A stretch of DNA of 64,000 nucleotides from assembly GCA_051879515.1 (NCBI GenBank), contig JBJEME010000033.1, positions 14,178 to 78,177 of the forward strand, read 5' to 3'. This document shows, in pieces, positions 49,868-58,487 of the stretch. Source of the stretch: Lachnospira sp051879515. Lineage in GTDB: Bacteria; Bacillota; Clostridia; Lachnospirales; Lachnospiraceae. A model generated the notes under the pieces. That model saw nothing but the letters and a program-made list of their open reading frames with translations. It had not been told where the DNA came from and did not search any database. The translations under genes were made by a program, and so were the position numbers. Numbering within the stretch: the stretch's first letter is position 1; each line of letters starts with the position of its first letter.

Positions 49868-52555
49868 TTAGTGTGCTTCAAGCCAATCTCTGCCCTGTTT
49901 TAAATCTATTTCCAGTGCAACCTTAAGATTAACCACATTTCTCATACAATCATTTATTATTCTTTTGACCTGTTCAATTTCATTTTCTTTTGTTTCCACA
50001 AGAAGCTCATCATGAACCTGTAGAATCAGGCGTGATTCAAGCTTGGCCTCTTTTAATTTTTCATAAACTGAAATCATGGCCAGCTTAATGATATCAGCGG
50101 CTGTTCCCTGAATAGGTGCATTCATGGCAGCTCTTTCTCCGAAGGATCTCTGCACAAAATTGGATGATTTAATTTCAGGGATATCTCTTCTTCTGTTAAA
50201 CATTGTAAGAGAATATCCATGTTCCTTTGCATACGACACAAGTCCGTCAATATAACTTTTGATTGAAGGATATGTTGCAAAATATTTTTCTATATATTCT
50301 TTTGCCTCTTTTGCTGATATGCTCAAATCCTGGCTTAAGCCAAATGAACTTATGCCGTAAATAATGCCAAAATTAACAGCCTTGGCATTTCTTCGCTGCT
50401 CAGCTGTAACCTCATCCAAAGGGACACCAAATACTTCTGAAGCCGTTGCTCTGTGAATATCTTCTGATTTATTATAAGCACTTATAAGTTTCTCATCTCC
50501 CGACATGTGAGCAAGAATTCTAAGTTCAATCTGAGAATAATCAGCATCTATGAATACATAACCTTCTTTTGGGACAAATACTTTACGGATAGCCTTTCCC
50601 ATCTCCATTCTGATAGGAATATTCTGAAGATTAGGTTCTGTGCTGCTGATTCTTCCTGTTGTAGTGATTGTCTGATTAAATGTGCTGTGAATTCTTCCAT
50701 CTTCTCCAATGAATGACTGGAGACCGTCAGCATAAGTTGATTTTAACTTGGTAAGCTGTCGATATTCAAGAATCTTACTAACCAGAGGATTCTCTTCAGC
50801 CAGCTTTTCCAGCACGTCTGCAGCCGTGGAATAACCGGTTTTGGTTTTCTTTCCATAAGGAAGCCCCAGTTTTTCAAACAAAATAACTCCAAGCTGTTTA
50901 GGTGAATTTATATTAAATTCTTCCCCTGCCCCTTCATAAATTTGTTTCTCGAGAATTTCAATTTTTTCTCCAAGAACCTTTGAGTAATCCTCAAGTTCTT
51001 TCTTATTTACAGAAATTCCTTGTTTCTGCATATCATAAAGAACAAATATGAGAGGCATTTCAATTGTATCAAATAATGAATACATTTCCAGTTCATCAAG
51101 CTTAGATGCACATTTGCCTGCTACACTGTAATTGATAAAGCTGCGAAGACACATGTACTTCATCAGCCTCTCCTCGTCCATAAGATAGCACATTTCTATG
51201 GTTTGCCTGTTAAGTATCTCGTCTTTTGAAGCAATGGTCGCCGAAAGGAACTCAACGGAAAGAGTCTCACAGTTATACTGGTCATTGTTTGGATGAATAA
51301 GATATGCAGCAATAGCCGGGTCAATAAATTTCTTTTCCGTCACAAGCGGATAACCATTTTCTTTATCAGAATCAAAAACATTAAGGGAATCTTTAAGATT
51401 ATCAAAAGACACTTTTCTGTCAGCAGCAGCATTAGATATTTCCACAAGCTTTCCCTTTAGATATTCCTCTGTTATAAAGCCCTGCGCAGGAATATAGAAT
51501 ATCTCCTTATCACTTAAAGTTAATGCCACAGCAAAACAAGCCCCTTCACTTTCAGTGCAAAGACCAATATAGCTGTTATCTTCTGCATACTTTAATGCAT
51601 TTGAAAAAATCTGTTCCGCCTCTCCAAAATCATGTACTGCCTTAAAATATTCATAACAGTCCAGTTCTTTAGAACCGCTATAATCAGTATCAAATTTCTT
51701 TAAGATGTTTTTAAAGTTATACCTTTTAAATAATTCGTATGATTCCTGATTATAAAAATTCTTTACTCTTGCATCTTCAAAAGAAAAATCATCCATAGGA
51801 ACATCTATTTTGATTGTTGCAAGAATTTTGCTTAATTTAACCTGTTCCATGTTATCCCTTATGGATTCTTTAGCTTTTGGAGGTTTAATTTCATCAATAT
51901 GTTCAAAAATGTTCTCTATACAATGATATTCCTTTATAAGATTAGACGCTGTTTTAGGACCGATTCCGGGAGCTCCGGGAATATTATCCGAAGTATCTCC
52001 CATAAGTGCCTTAACATCAATAAACTCCAGAGGTGTAACTCCATAGGTTTCCATCACCTGCACGGGAAGATAATCCTCCACTTCAGTGACACCCTTTTTA
52101 GTTTTAGGAATTCTTATTTTTATGTGGTCTTCAGCAAGCTGTAACAAATCCCTGTCTCCGGAAATAATAACAACCTCTTTATCATTCTTTGAACCAGTTT
52201 TTGAAAGCGTACCAAGGATATCATCTGCCTCAAATCCAGGCATTTCAACAACCTTTATCTGCATCGCACGCAAAATATCCTTCATTATTGGCACCTGCTG
52301 TTTTAATTCAGGAACCATAGGCTTTCTTGTACCTTTATACTCATCATACATTTCATGTCTGAAGGTAGGGGCACTTACATCAAATGCGACAACAATATAA
52401 TCAGGCTGTTCCTCATCTATAAACTTAAACATGATATTCAAAAATCCAAATAAAGCATTGGTATGGATTCCTTCAGAATTAGTCAAATCAGGTACCCCAT
52501 AGAAAGCTCTGTTTAATATGCTGTGTCCATCCATCAGCATCAACTTTTCCGCCAT
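49868..52555 (-). CDS. polA: DNA polymerase I
   Basis: Gap-filling and Okazaki-fragment-processing polymerase. The 895-residue protein has an N-terminal 5' nuclease (about 1-290, GFEADDILGTLS and VIISGDRDLLQL), a degenerate 3'-5' exonuclease-like domain without catalytic Asp/Glu motifs, and a C-terminal family A polymerase (FIDADYSQIELRILAHMSGD; RRNAKAVNFGIIYGIS; LILQVHDELLVE). Proofreading is therefore probably absent, as in other Firmicutes. GGAGG precedes the ATG. Confidence 0.97.
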   Translation of the reverse strand: MAEKLMLMDGHSILNRAFYGVPDLTNSEGIHTNALFGFLNIMFKFIDEEQPDYIVVAFDVSAPTFRHEMYDEYKGTRKPMVPELKQQVPIMKDILRAMQIKVVEMPGFEADDILGTLSKTGSKNDKEVVIISGDRDLLQLAEDHIKIRIPKTKKGVTEVEDYLPVQVMETYGVTPLEFIDVKALMGDTSDNIPGAPGIGPKTASNLIKEYHCIENIFEHIDEIKPPKAKESIRDNMEQVKLSKILATIKIDVPMDDFSFEDARVKNFYNQESYELFKRYNFKNILKKFDTDYSGSKELDCYEYFKAVHDFGEAEQIFSNALKYAEDNSYIGLCTESEGACFAVALTLSDKEIFYIPAQGFITEEYLKGKLVEISNAAADRKVSFDNLKDSLNVFDSDKENGYPLVTEKKFIDPAIAAYLIHPNNDQYNCETLSVEFLSATIASKDEILNRQTIEMCYLMDEERLMKYMCLRSFINYSVAGKCASKLDELEMYSLFDTIEMPLIFVLYDMQKQGISVNKKELEDYSKVLGEKIEILEKQIYEGAGEEFNINSPKQLGVILFEKLGLPYGKKTKTGYSTAADVLEKLAEENPLVSKILEYRQLTKLKSTYADGLQSFIGEDGRIHSTFNQTITTTGRISSTEPNLQNIPIRMEMGKAIRKVFVPKEGYVFIDADYSQIELRILAHMSGDEKLISAYNKSEDIHRATASEVFGVPLDEVTAEQRRNAKAVNFGIIYGISSFGLSQDLSISAKEAKEYIEKYFATYPSIKSYIDGLVSYAKEHGYSLTMFNRRRDIPEIKSSNFVQRSFGERAAMNAPIQGTAADIIKLAMISVYEKLKEAKLESRLILQVHDELLVETKENEIEQVKRIINDCMRNVVNLKVALEIDLKQGRDWLEAH

Positions 52556-52567
52556 AAAAAACCTCCA

Positions 52568-52939
52568 CTATTTAAACATTGTCATAAAGAATATTATTGC
52601 CGCAGCAACAAGACAAATATTAGTATATACAAATCTTATATAATTAGCTCTTATCCACTTATGAATCATACGGCATTTATTCTCGCTGTCTTTTAATTTT
52701 TTATCAACAAGACCGGTAAAATCATACGATTCAAAGTATATCTTATAGGGTGAACGGGATATATAGTCATCATTATCTTCCTCAAGCAAACCATAGGAAA
52801 ATATATAATATATCTCAAGTTCTTCCCTGCAGTCATTACACGAATTAATATGTTTAACAAAGTTCTCTTCCTGTTTTAAGGATAATTCATCTTTATCAAA
52901 TTTTTCTATCAGATTTTGAAATTCTTTGCATTTATCCAT
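52568..52939 (-). CDS. Zinc-finger membrane protein, anti-sigma-like
   Basis: The 123-residue protein has an N-terminal zinc-finger-like motif VKHINSCNDCREELEIYYIF (H-x3-C-x2-C, about 29-36), a polar middle and a single C-terminal helix (about 101-121, FVYTNICLVAAAIIFFMTMF). This is the zf-HC2/anti-sigma domain layout, but no sigma gene is adjacent; the nearest is 13 kb away. It precedes polA by 12 bp and its promoter is not clear. Role unknown. Confidence 0.65.
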   Translation of the reverse strand: MDKCKEFQNLIEKFDKDELSLKQEENFVKHINSCNDCREELEIYYIFSYGLLEEDNDDYISRSPYKIYFESYDFTGLVDKKLKDSENKCRMIHKWIRANYIRFVYTNICLVAAAIIFFMTMFK

Positions 52940-52962
52940 ATATTTTACCTTCTTAAATCTGC

Positions 52963-52998
52963 AAAAAAAAGCTGAAAACCCGAAAGTTTTCAGCTTTT
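52963..52998 (-). terminator. Terminator of tRNA-Leu
   Basis: Stem AAAAGCTGAAAAC/GTTTTCAGCTTTT with a 6-nt loop, then TTTTTTTTGC on the minus strand, a few bases after the tRNA 3' end. Confidence 0.9.
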
Positions 52999-53001
52999 AT
53001 A

Positions 53002-53084
53002 TGCGGATGGCGGGACTTGAACCCGCACGATGTCACCACCGGCAGATTTTGAGTCTGCTGCGTCTGCCATTCCGCCACATCCGC
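53002..53084 (-). tRNA. tRNA-Leu (anticodon CAA)
   Basis: The 83-nt tRNA has a perfect 7-bp acceptor stem (GCGGATG/CATCCGC), discriminator A and no encoded CCA. The anticodon arm is GCAGA-CTCAAAA-TCTGC, giving CAA, which reads the UUG leucine codon. A long variable arm (about 15 nt) and a GCGGG-TTCAAGT-CCCGC T-arm confirm a class II tRNA. Confidence 0.95.
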
Positions 53085-53095
53085 GTGACTAAGAT

Positions 53096-53124
53096 ACTAT
53101 ATCACAGTGCGCAGCAAAAATCAA
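53096..53124 (-). promoter_or_regulatory. tRNA-Leu promoter
   Basis: TTGATT (53119-53124), 17-bp spacer, TATAGT (53096-53101) on the minus strand, ending 11 bp before the tRNA 5' end. Confidence 0.82.
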
Positions 53125-53131
53125 GTCCAAA

Positions 53132-54568
53132 TCAAAGAGATTTATAAAGCTCTTCATACTTTTCAGCTGAATTTTTCCAAGAGAAATCAGCAAGCATAGC
53201 TCTGTCAACTATCTTATTCCACTCTCTCTTATGATTATAATATACATTTTTAGCATAATTCACTATTCCAAGCATTTCATGCGCATTATAATTAGCAAAT
53301 GAGAATCCGGTTCCTGTACTTTCAAATTCATTATATGGTTCTACAGTATCTTTAAGTCCACCTGTTTCCCTTACAATTGGAATAGTTCCATATCTTAGAC
53401 TCATCAGCTGGCTGAGTCCGCATGGTTCAAATAATGAAGGCATGAGAAACGCATCACAGGAAGCATATATCTTATGTGACAATTCCTCAGAATAATTAAT
53501 AGTAGCTGCTACCCTGTTATTATATTTCCAATCATAATGACGGAACATATTTTCATACTTTTCCTCACCTGTTCCAAGAATAACTAACTGAACATCCTCC
53601 GAGCAAAGCTCATCCATAACATAAGCAATAAGGTCAAAACCTTTTTGGTCAGTCAGTCTCGAAACAATACCTATCATAAACTTATTCTTATCTTCATCCA
53701 AACCAAACTGTCTTTGAAGAGCAACTTTATTTTTATACTTCTCTTTTCGGAAAGTAATCTGATTATAATTATATTCTATAAATTTATCAGTTTCAGGATT
53801 ATAAACATCATAATCAATACCATTGATAATGCCACTTAAGCAGTTAGATCTTGCTCTCATCAGTCCGTCAAGATTCTCTCCAAAGAAAGGAGTCTGAATT
53901 TCTTTAGCATAAGTTTCACTAACCGTTGTTACTCTGTCAGCATACACAATTCCACCCTTTAAATAATTGGCATCATTATACGCTTCCAGCTTATCAGAAG
54001 TAAAATATTCATCCGGAAGTCCGGTTATATCCTTAACCTTCTTTAAATCCCATATACCCTGGAACTTAAGGTTATGTATTGTCATTATAGATTTAACACC
54101 TGTATAAAAATCACCCTGTGCAAATCTTTCTTTAAGATATACCGGAACCAGACCTGTCTGCCAGTCATGACAATGAATAATATCAGGCTTAAATCCTATG
54201 ACTGGAATTGCTGATAAAGCAGCTTTGCTGAAAAATGCAAACTTTTCAATATCCTCATGCACCCATCCGTAAGGCTTAGCACCTGAAAAATAGAACTCAT
54301 TATCAATAAAATAAAATATAATACCATTGAATTCCAGCTCAAATACACCTACATACTGCGTTCTCCAAGAAAGATCAATATAAAAATGAGTCTTATACTG
54401 CATTTTTTCACGATATTCCCACGGAATACATGTATACTTAGGGAGCATTACTCTCACATCAAATTCATCTTTATTAAAATATTTAGGAAGAGAGCCAATT
54501 ACATCAGCAAGTCCACCTGTTTTAATAAATGGAACACACTCTGAAGCAATAAACAAAACATTTTTCAC
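53132..54568 (-). CDS. glgA: Glycogen synthase (ADP-glucose type)
   Basis: Extends alpha-1,4-glucan from ADP-glucose. The 478-residue GT5 protein has the N-terminal CVPFIKTGGLADVIGSLPKYF (KTGGL substrate loop, about 15-20), the central IHCHDWQTGLVPVYLKERF and the C-terminal PSLFEPCGLSQLMSLRYGTIPIVRETGGLKDTV. The start is GTG 54568 (VKNVLF), with GAGG 8 nt upstream. No other glg gene is in the window. Confidence 0.95.
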   Translation of the reverse strand: MKNVLFIASECVPFIKTGGLADVIGSLPKYFNKDEFDVRVMLPKYTCIPWEYREKMQYKTHFYIDLSWRTQYVGVFELEFNGIIFYFIDNEFYFSGAKPYGWVHEDIEKFAFFSKAALSAIPVIGFKPDIIHCHDWQTGLVPVYLKERFAQGDFYTGVKSIMTIHNLKFQGIWDLKKVKDITGLPDEYFTSDKLEAYNDANYLKGGIVYADRVTTVSETYAKEIQTPFFGENLDGLMRARSNCLSGIINGIDYDVYNPETDKFIEYNYNQITFRKEKYKNKVALQRQFGLDEDKNKFMIGIVSRLTDQKGFDLIAYVMDELCSEDVQLVILGTGEEKYENMFRHYDWKYNNRVAATINYSEELSHKIYASCDAFLMPSLFEPCGLSQLMSLRYGTIPIVRETGGLKDTVEPYNEFESTGTGFSFANYNAHEMLGIVNYAKNVYYNHKREWNKIVDRAMLADFSWKNSAEKYEELYKSL

Positions 54569-54618
54569 TATCTATACCTCATTTCTTTATCATACGATGA
54601 CAAACCTATAATTTGACA

Positions 54619-55644
54619 TTACCAGTATCGTCTTACACCAATTATTGACTTTCCTACTGAATAAATTGACCCGGTTTTAACTGTACTTCCCGGAACGGTT
54701 GAATGAACCATCATTCCGTCACCAATATAAATTCCAACATGTCCGGGATAACAGATTATATCGCCAGGCTGTGCATCAGCCAGCGACACCTCCATACCAT
54801 ATGAGAACATTCCGCCTGAGGTTCTTGGAATAGTAATTCCCTGTTGTGCAAAACAGTAATATATCAGTCCTGAGCAGTCAAATCCACTAGGTGAAGTACC
54901 ACCACTGACATAAGGGACTCCAAGATAGCTGTATGCAAGAGAAACAACTGCCGAAGCAACTGCCGAATCATTATTAGCCTGAGTAGGAACATAATAATAA
55001 TTATTGGAATTGTTCATGGCCTGTCTTCTGGCTTCTTCCTCAGCCGCTTTTCTTACAGCCTCAGCAATTTCTTCATCAAGATTATCTATTTTGGTCTCAA
55101 GTTCATCCATTGTTTTATATAATGAACTTTGTTTACTTAAAAGTGTTGTCTGTGTCTCGGTTAACTCCTGCTGTTTTTCTTCAAGAGATTCCTTTATTGC
55201 TTTAATATTAGCTGTAGTTTCCGCAATCTCAGAGAGCTTTGTTCTGTCATAGTCATAAATCTGCTGTATATACTCAACTTTATTAAGAACCTCACTCATA
55301 TTACCGGAGGATACGAATGCATCAGATATAGAGGAACCCTGATCCTCATAAATATATTTAATTCTAAGTTTCATTTCCTCGTACTGTTGTGCAAGGTTAG
55401 CCTCCTGTTCAGCAAGTTCCTCGTTAGTCTTGGTAATCTCAACCTGAAGTTCTGCCATATCACTTTCAAGTGTATTAATCTGGGAAATCAAAGATGCAAG
55501 CTCACTTTTTTTCTGTTCAAGCTCGTTGGTAGTCTGTTCTTTCTGCCCCTTTAAAGAATCGATATCATCAGCAAAAACAGTAGTCGCCGCCATGCATGCT
55601 ACCATTGCTACTGCAACTACCGTTTTAATTACTCTTTTTTTCAA
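54619..55644 (-). CDS. Secreted NlpC/P60 peptidoglycan hydrolase with coiled-coil
   Basis: The 341-residue protein has a signal peptide (cleavage after TTVFA), an N-terminal coiled coil (about 28-205, Glu/Leu-rich heptads) and a C-terminal NlpC/P60 domain with catalytic Cys in PSGFDCSGLIYYCF and His in GDIICYPGHVGIYIGDGMMVHST. It cuts the stem peptide of peptidoglycan. Coiled-coil hydrolases of this layout often work with FtsEX. Start is TTG 55644, with GAGGAG upstream, and a sigma-A promoter precedes it. Confidence 0.9.
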   Translation of the reverse strand: MKKRVIKTVVAVAMVACMAATTVFADDIDSLKGQKEQTTNELEQKKSELASLISQINTLESDMAELQVEITKTNEELAEQEANLAQQYEEMKLRIKYIYEDQGSSISDAFVSSGNMSEVLNKVEYIQQIYDYDRTKLSEIAETTANIKAIKESLEEKQQELTETQTTLLSKQSSLYKTMDELETKIDNLDEEIAEAVRKAAEEEARRQAMNNSNNYYYVPTQANNDSAVASAVVSLAYSYLGVPYVSGGTSPSGFDCSGLIYYCFAQQGITIPRTSGGMFSYGMEVSLADAQPGDIICYPGHVGIYIGDGMMVHSTVPGSTVKTGSIYSVGKSIIGVRRYW

Positions 55645-55702
55645 TTATATAAACTCCTCAAATATTACAAAATTAATAACAATCTATTACAAATCATTTT
55701 CA

Positions 55703-55731
55703 ATTATAATATATGAGCTTGCATATTTCAA
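55703..55731 (-). promoter_or_regulatory. Promoter of the NlpC/P60 gene
   Basis: TTGAAA (55726-55731), 17-bp spacer, TATAAT (55703-55708) on the minus strand, about 60 bp before the TTG start codon. Confidence 0.75.
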
Positions 55732-55747
55732 GGGGAAATAGGATTTA

Positions 55748-55800
55748 ATAAAATGGAATATCAAGGGAAAAGGATATGAATCACATATATATATTCCATT
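55748..55800 (-). terminator. Possible spo0A terminator
   Basis: AATGGAATAT (55752-55761) pairs with ATATTCCATT (55791-55800), a 10-bp stem with a 29-nt loop that itself contains A+T-rich pairing, followed by TTATT on the minus strand. A weak candidate. Confidence 0.4.
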
Positions 55801-55805
55801 ATGTA

Positions 55806-56603
55806 TTACTTTATATTGTACTGTAAACGGATTTTATCAGAAATCAAAGCTATGAATTCAGAGTTTGTAGGTTTTCCTTTACCACCATTTATGGTATAAC
55901 CAAATAAATCATTTAATGTATCTGTATTACCTCTGTTCCATGCCACCTCAATTGCGTGTCTGATAGCTCTTTCTACTCTGCTTGAGGTTGTCTGATATCT
56001 TTTCGCAATTGTAGGATACAAAATCTTTGTTATGCTGTTTATAACATCTGCATCTTTAACAGCAAGAATAATTGAATCACGCAGATACTGATACCCTTTA
56101 ATATGAGCCGGTATACCGATATCGTGAATTATTTCAGTAATATTTGATTCAAGATTTCTGTCACTTATTGCAACATTATCTTTAGTCAAAATATTATTAT
56201 CATTATTGTTCTTAACCTTTGATGATGCATTTTTGGTGTATCTTATACGGTTTATAAGCATCTCGTTATTAAATGGTTTCATAATATAATATGCTGCACC
56301 TATATTAAACGCGTCCTCGGTTACATTATCTCTTCCGACAGCACTTATTATAATAAAAGCCGGTTTCTTCTGAATTTCCTTGTCTTGATTAACCTTTTCC
56401 ATCACTGTCAGGCCATCAACCTGAGGCATAACTATATCCAAAAGAACGACATCCGGGCTATTATCTTTTATTTCTTTTATTATGTCATCTCCATTGGTTG
56501 CTGTTCCAACAACCATCATATCTTCCTCTTCATTAATAACCCGGGACATAACGTCAATCATATTGGCATTGTCATCAGCAATCGCAACCTTTAAAGTGTC
56601 CAT
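55806..56603 (-). CDS. spo0A: Sporulation response regulator Spo0A
   Basis: Master regulator of sporulation entry. The 265-residue protein has an N-terminal receiver (VAIADDNANMIDVMSR, phosphoacceptor Asp in VVLLDIVMPQVDG near 58, conserved Lys in YIMKPFNNEM) and the C-terminal Spo0A DNA-binding domain (GIPAHIKGYQYLRDSI, then TTSSRVERAIRHAIEVAWNRG, NSEFIALISDKIRL). ATG 56603 has GGAGG 9 nt upstream; the ATG 3 codons earlier abuts that site. Paired upstream 0A boxes suggest autoregulation. Confidence 0.97.
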   Translation of the reverse strand: MDTLKVAIADDNANMIDVMSRVINEEEDMMVVGTATNGDDIIKEIKDNSPDVVLLDIVMPQVDGLTVMEKVNQDKEIQKKPAFIIISAVGRDNVTEDAFNIGAAYYIMKPFNNEMLINRIRYTKNASSKVKNNNDNNILTKDNVAISDRNLESNITEIIHDIGIPAHIKGYQYLRDSIILAVKDADVINSITKILYPTIAKRYQTTSSRVERAIRHAIEVAWNRGNTDTLNDLFGYTINGGKGKPTNSEFIALISDKIRLQYNIK

Positions 56604-56637
56604 AAAAAGCATCCTCCAAATAAAAATCTTTAAGAAG

Positions 56638-56667
56638 ATTATACACTTTAGATTTTACATTTTTCAA
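56638..56667 (-). promoter_or_regulatory. spo0A promoter
   Basis: TTGAAA (56662-56667), 18-bp spacer, TATAAT (56638-56643) on the minus strand, giving a leader of about 25 nt. Confidence 0.75.
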
Positions 56668-56695
56668 CCTAATCTCGCCGCAAGTCTTGCTATTA

Positions 56696-56712
56696 TTCGA
56701 CATAATTCGACA
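56696..56712 (-). promoter_or_regulatory. Paired 0A boxes upstream of spo0A
   Basis: TGTCGAA occurs twice on the minus strand (56706-56712 and 56696-56702), 10 bp apart, one helical turn. It matches the core of the known Spo0A site (TGTCGAA). The sites lie 30-45 bp upstream of the -35, a position that fits activation. Confidence 0.75.
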
Positions 56713-56750
56713 ATACTGCTTTCTCATAGTCTCCGTAAGAAAGCAGTATT
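56712..56750 (-). other. Hairpin after preA, next to the 0A boxes
   Basis: AATACTGCTTTCT (56712-56724) pairs perfectly with AGAAAGCAGTATT (56738-56750), 13-nt loop. No T-run follows on the minus strand; the 0A boxes follow instead. It may be the preA terminator or a regulatory palindrome. Confidence 0.5.
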
Positions 56751-56773
56751 ATTAAACATTTATGAGAAAAACT

Positions 56774-58270
56774 TTACAAAACAGGATTCATTCTTTTTCT
56801 GCCTGAATGAATAGCATTTGATGGACATACAAGCACACACAGATGACACCCCACACATTTATGCAAATCCAATACAGGCTTTCTGTTTTTATCTAACTTT
56901 AAGGCCTGGTGTCCGCCATCCCTGCATGATATCTCACAACGTCCACATCCAATACAGCTGTCTCTGTCAAATTTAGGATAAATAACCGTATCACGCTCCA
57001 ATTCCTCTGTATCACACACGGAATCAAGTCCAAGACCAATCAATTCTTCCACATTATTAAAGCCTTTATCTTCTATATATCCCAACAGTCCTTCTTTTAA
57101 ATCATCGATTATACGATATCCATATTGCATGACAGCTGTTGTAATCTGAATACTTCCTGCACCCAAAAGCATAAACTCCAAAGCATCTTTCCATGTTTCA
57201 ACGCCGCCCATTCCACTGATATGCATACCTTTCAGTTCAGGATTTTTGCCTAATTCTGCGACAAATCTCAAAGCAATAGGCTTTACGGCTGCTCCTGAAT
57301 ATCCACCTACTGCAGACACTCCGTGAACAGAAGGTGCCGAAACATATGTATGAGGATTGATTCCCACAATGCTTTTAATTGTATTAATAGCAGCTAATCC
57401 GTCTGCTCCTCCACGTTTTGCTGCCAAAGCCGCCTCCGACATATTGCCGGTGTTAGGTGTAAGCTTTGCAAGAATTGGAATACTGCTTCCGGCTCTTGCT
57501 GCAGCTGTGAATTTTTCAACAAGTTCAGGGACCTGTCCAACATCAGAACCCAACCCGTCTTCTGCCATATTAGGGCATGAGAAATTAAGTTCCAGTGCAT
57601 CAGCTCCAGCTTCAGTTGCCATCTTAGCCAACTCAGTCCATTCTTTTTCATTGCGCCCCATTATAGATACAAGAAGGAATTTATCAGGATAATTTTTCTT
57701 GAGTTTTGAAAAGATTTCCATATTTTCTGCCAGAGCGTGGTCTGAAAGCTGTTCAATATTCTTAAATCCCATTATGGAACCACCATCTGACTTGATTGCT
57801 GAAAAACGCGGAGATGCCTCATGTATATCCATAAAACAAATAGTCTTAAACGAAACGCCTGCCCAACCCATTTCAAATGCTCTGGCACACATCTCATAAT
57901 TACTTGCAACAACGGAAGATGAAAGCATAAACGGATTTTCCAAAGGAATTCCGCAGATATTGGTCTTTAGCTTTGACCATTCCAAAGATTTGACAGTTCT
58001 ATCCTCTTTAGGCAGCTTATATAGCTTCTTCATAAGCTCTCTGATTGGAACCCCACCCTGTTTAAGGCATGCCTTCTCGCAAGGTGCATCACAGTTTTCA
58101 CAATAAAGCTCATCCGGAAGCCTTCGTGATGCCTCCTCTTCATTATCAAACCATATACTTCTTAAAGCCCTGTCACATTCAATTCTTCCACATGCCATCG
58201 TGCATGGTGCTTCATTGCAAAGAACACATTCCAACATATCTTTTCTGTTTATCTGTTTATCATAAAGCAT
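56774..58270 (-). CDS. preA: Dihydropyrimidine dehydrogenase subunit PreA-like, N-terminally extended
   Basis: The family reduces uracil/thymine with NAD(P)H. The 498-residue protein has an N-terminal Cys-rich region (CVLCNEAPCTMACG and CENCDAPCEKACL, about 16-75), an FMN barrel related to dihydroorotate dehydrogenase (NPFMLSSSVVASN, LELNFSCPNM, ISGMGGVETWKDALEFM), and two C-terminal 4Fe-4S motifs (CIGCGRCEISC and CVGCHLCVLVCP). E. coli PreA is about 411 residues and lacks the N-terminal cluster region. ATG 58270 has AAGGAG 9 nt upstream. Physiological substrate unproven. Confidence 0.86.
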   Translation of the reverse strand: MLYDKQINRKDMLECVLCNEAPCTMACGRIECDRALRSIWFDNEEEASRRLPDELYCENCDAPCEKACLKQGGVPIRELMKKLYKLPKEDRTVKSLEWSKLKTNICGIPLENPFMLSSSVVASNYEMCARAFEMGWAGVSFKTICFMDIHEASPRFSAIKSDGGSIMGFKNIEQLSDHALAENMEIFSKLKKNYPDKFLLVSIMGRNEKEWTELAKMATEAGADALELNFSCPNMAEDGLGSDVGQVPELVEKFTAAARAGSSIPILAKLTPNTGNMSEAALAAKRGGADGLAAINTIKSIVGINPHTYVSAPSVHGVSAVGGYSGAAVKPIALRFVAELGKNPELKGMHISGMGGVETWKDALEFMLLGAGSIQITTAVMQYGYRIIDDLKEGLLGYIEDKGFNNVEELIGLGLDSVCDTEELERDTVIYPKFDRDSCIGCGRCEISCRDGGHQALKLDKNRKPVLDLHKCVGCHLCVLVCPSNAIHSGRKRMNPVL

Positions 58271-58393
58271 AGAAATATTCTCCTTCCATCCGGTATATTT
58301 TATCATCTTTATAACTTATACAAAAATGAACTTAATCTTTAATCACGCTGGTTTCATAGTTGGGCGTTTTTACCCTGAACATCATTTTATATA

Positions 58394-58422
58394 ATTATAC
58401 ACAATAAAAATATTCATAGCAA
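58394..58422 (-). promoter_or_regulatory. preA promoter and leader
   Basis: TTGCTA (58417-58422), 17-bp spacer, TATAAT (58394-58399) on the minus strand. The leader of about 115 nt contains GGGTAAAAACGCCC, a small hairpin, but no riboswitch I recognise. The rest of the 217-bp spoIVB-preA gap is A+T-rich with no gene. Confidence 0.7.
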
Positions 58423-58487
58423 CAACATATATTGTTATCTTTAACCTCATCTCCAGCCTGTATTTTCATAATTACTGCAAATAATCT

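Noticed and set aside
58271..58420. Possible riboswitch in the preA leader
   Set aside because: One short GGG/CCC hairpin is visible, but no conserved riboswitch core could be recognised.
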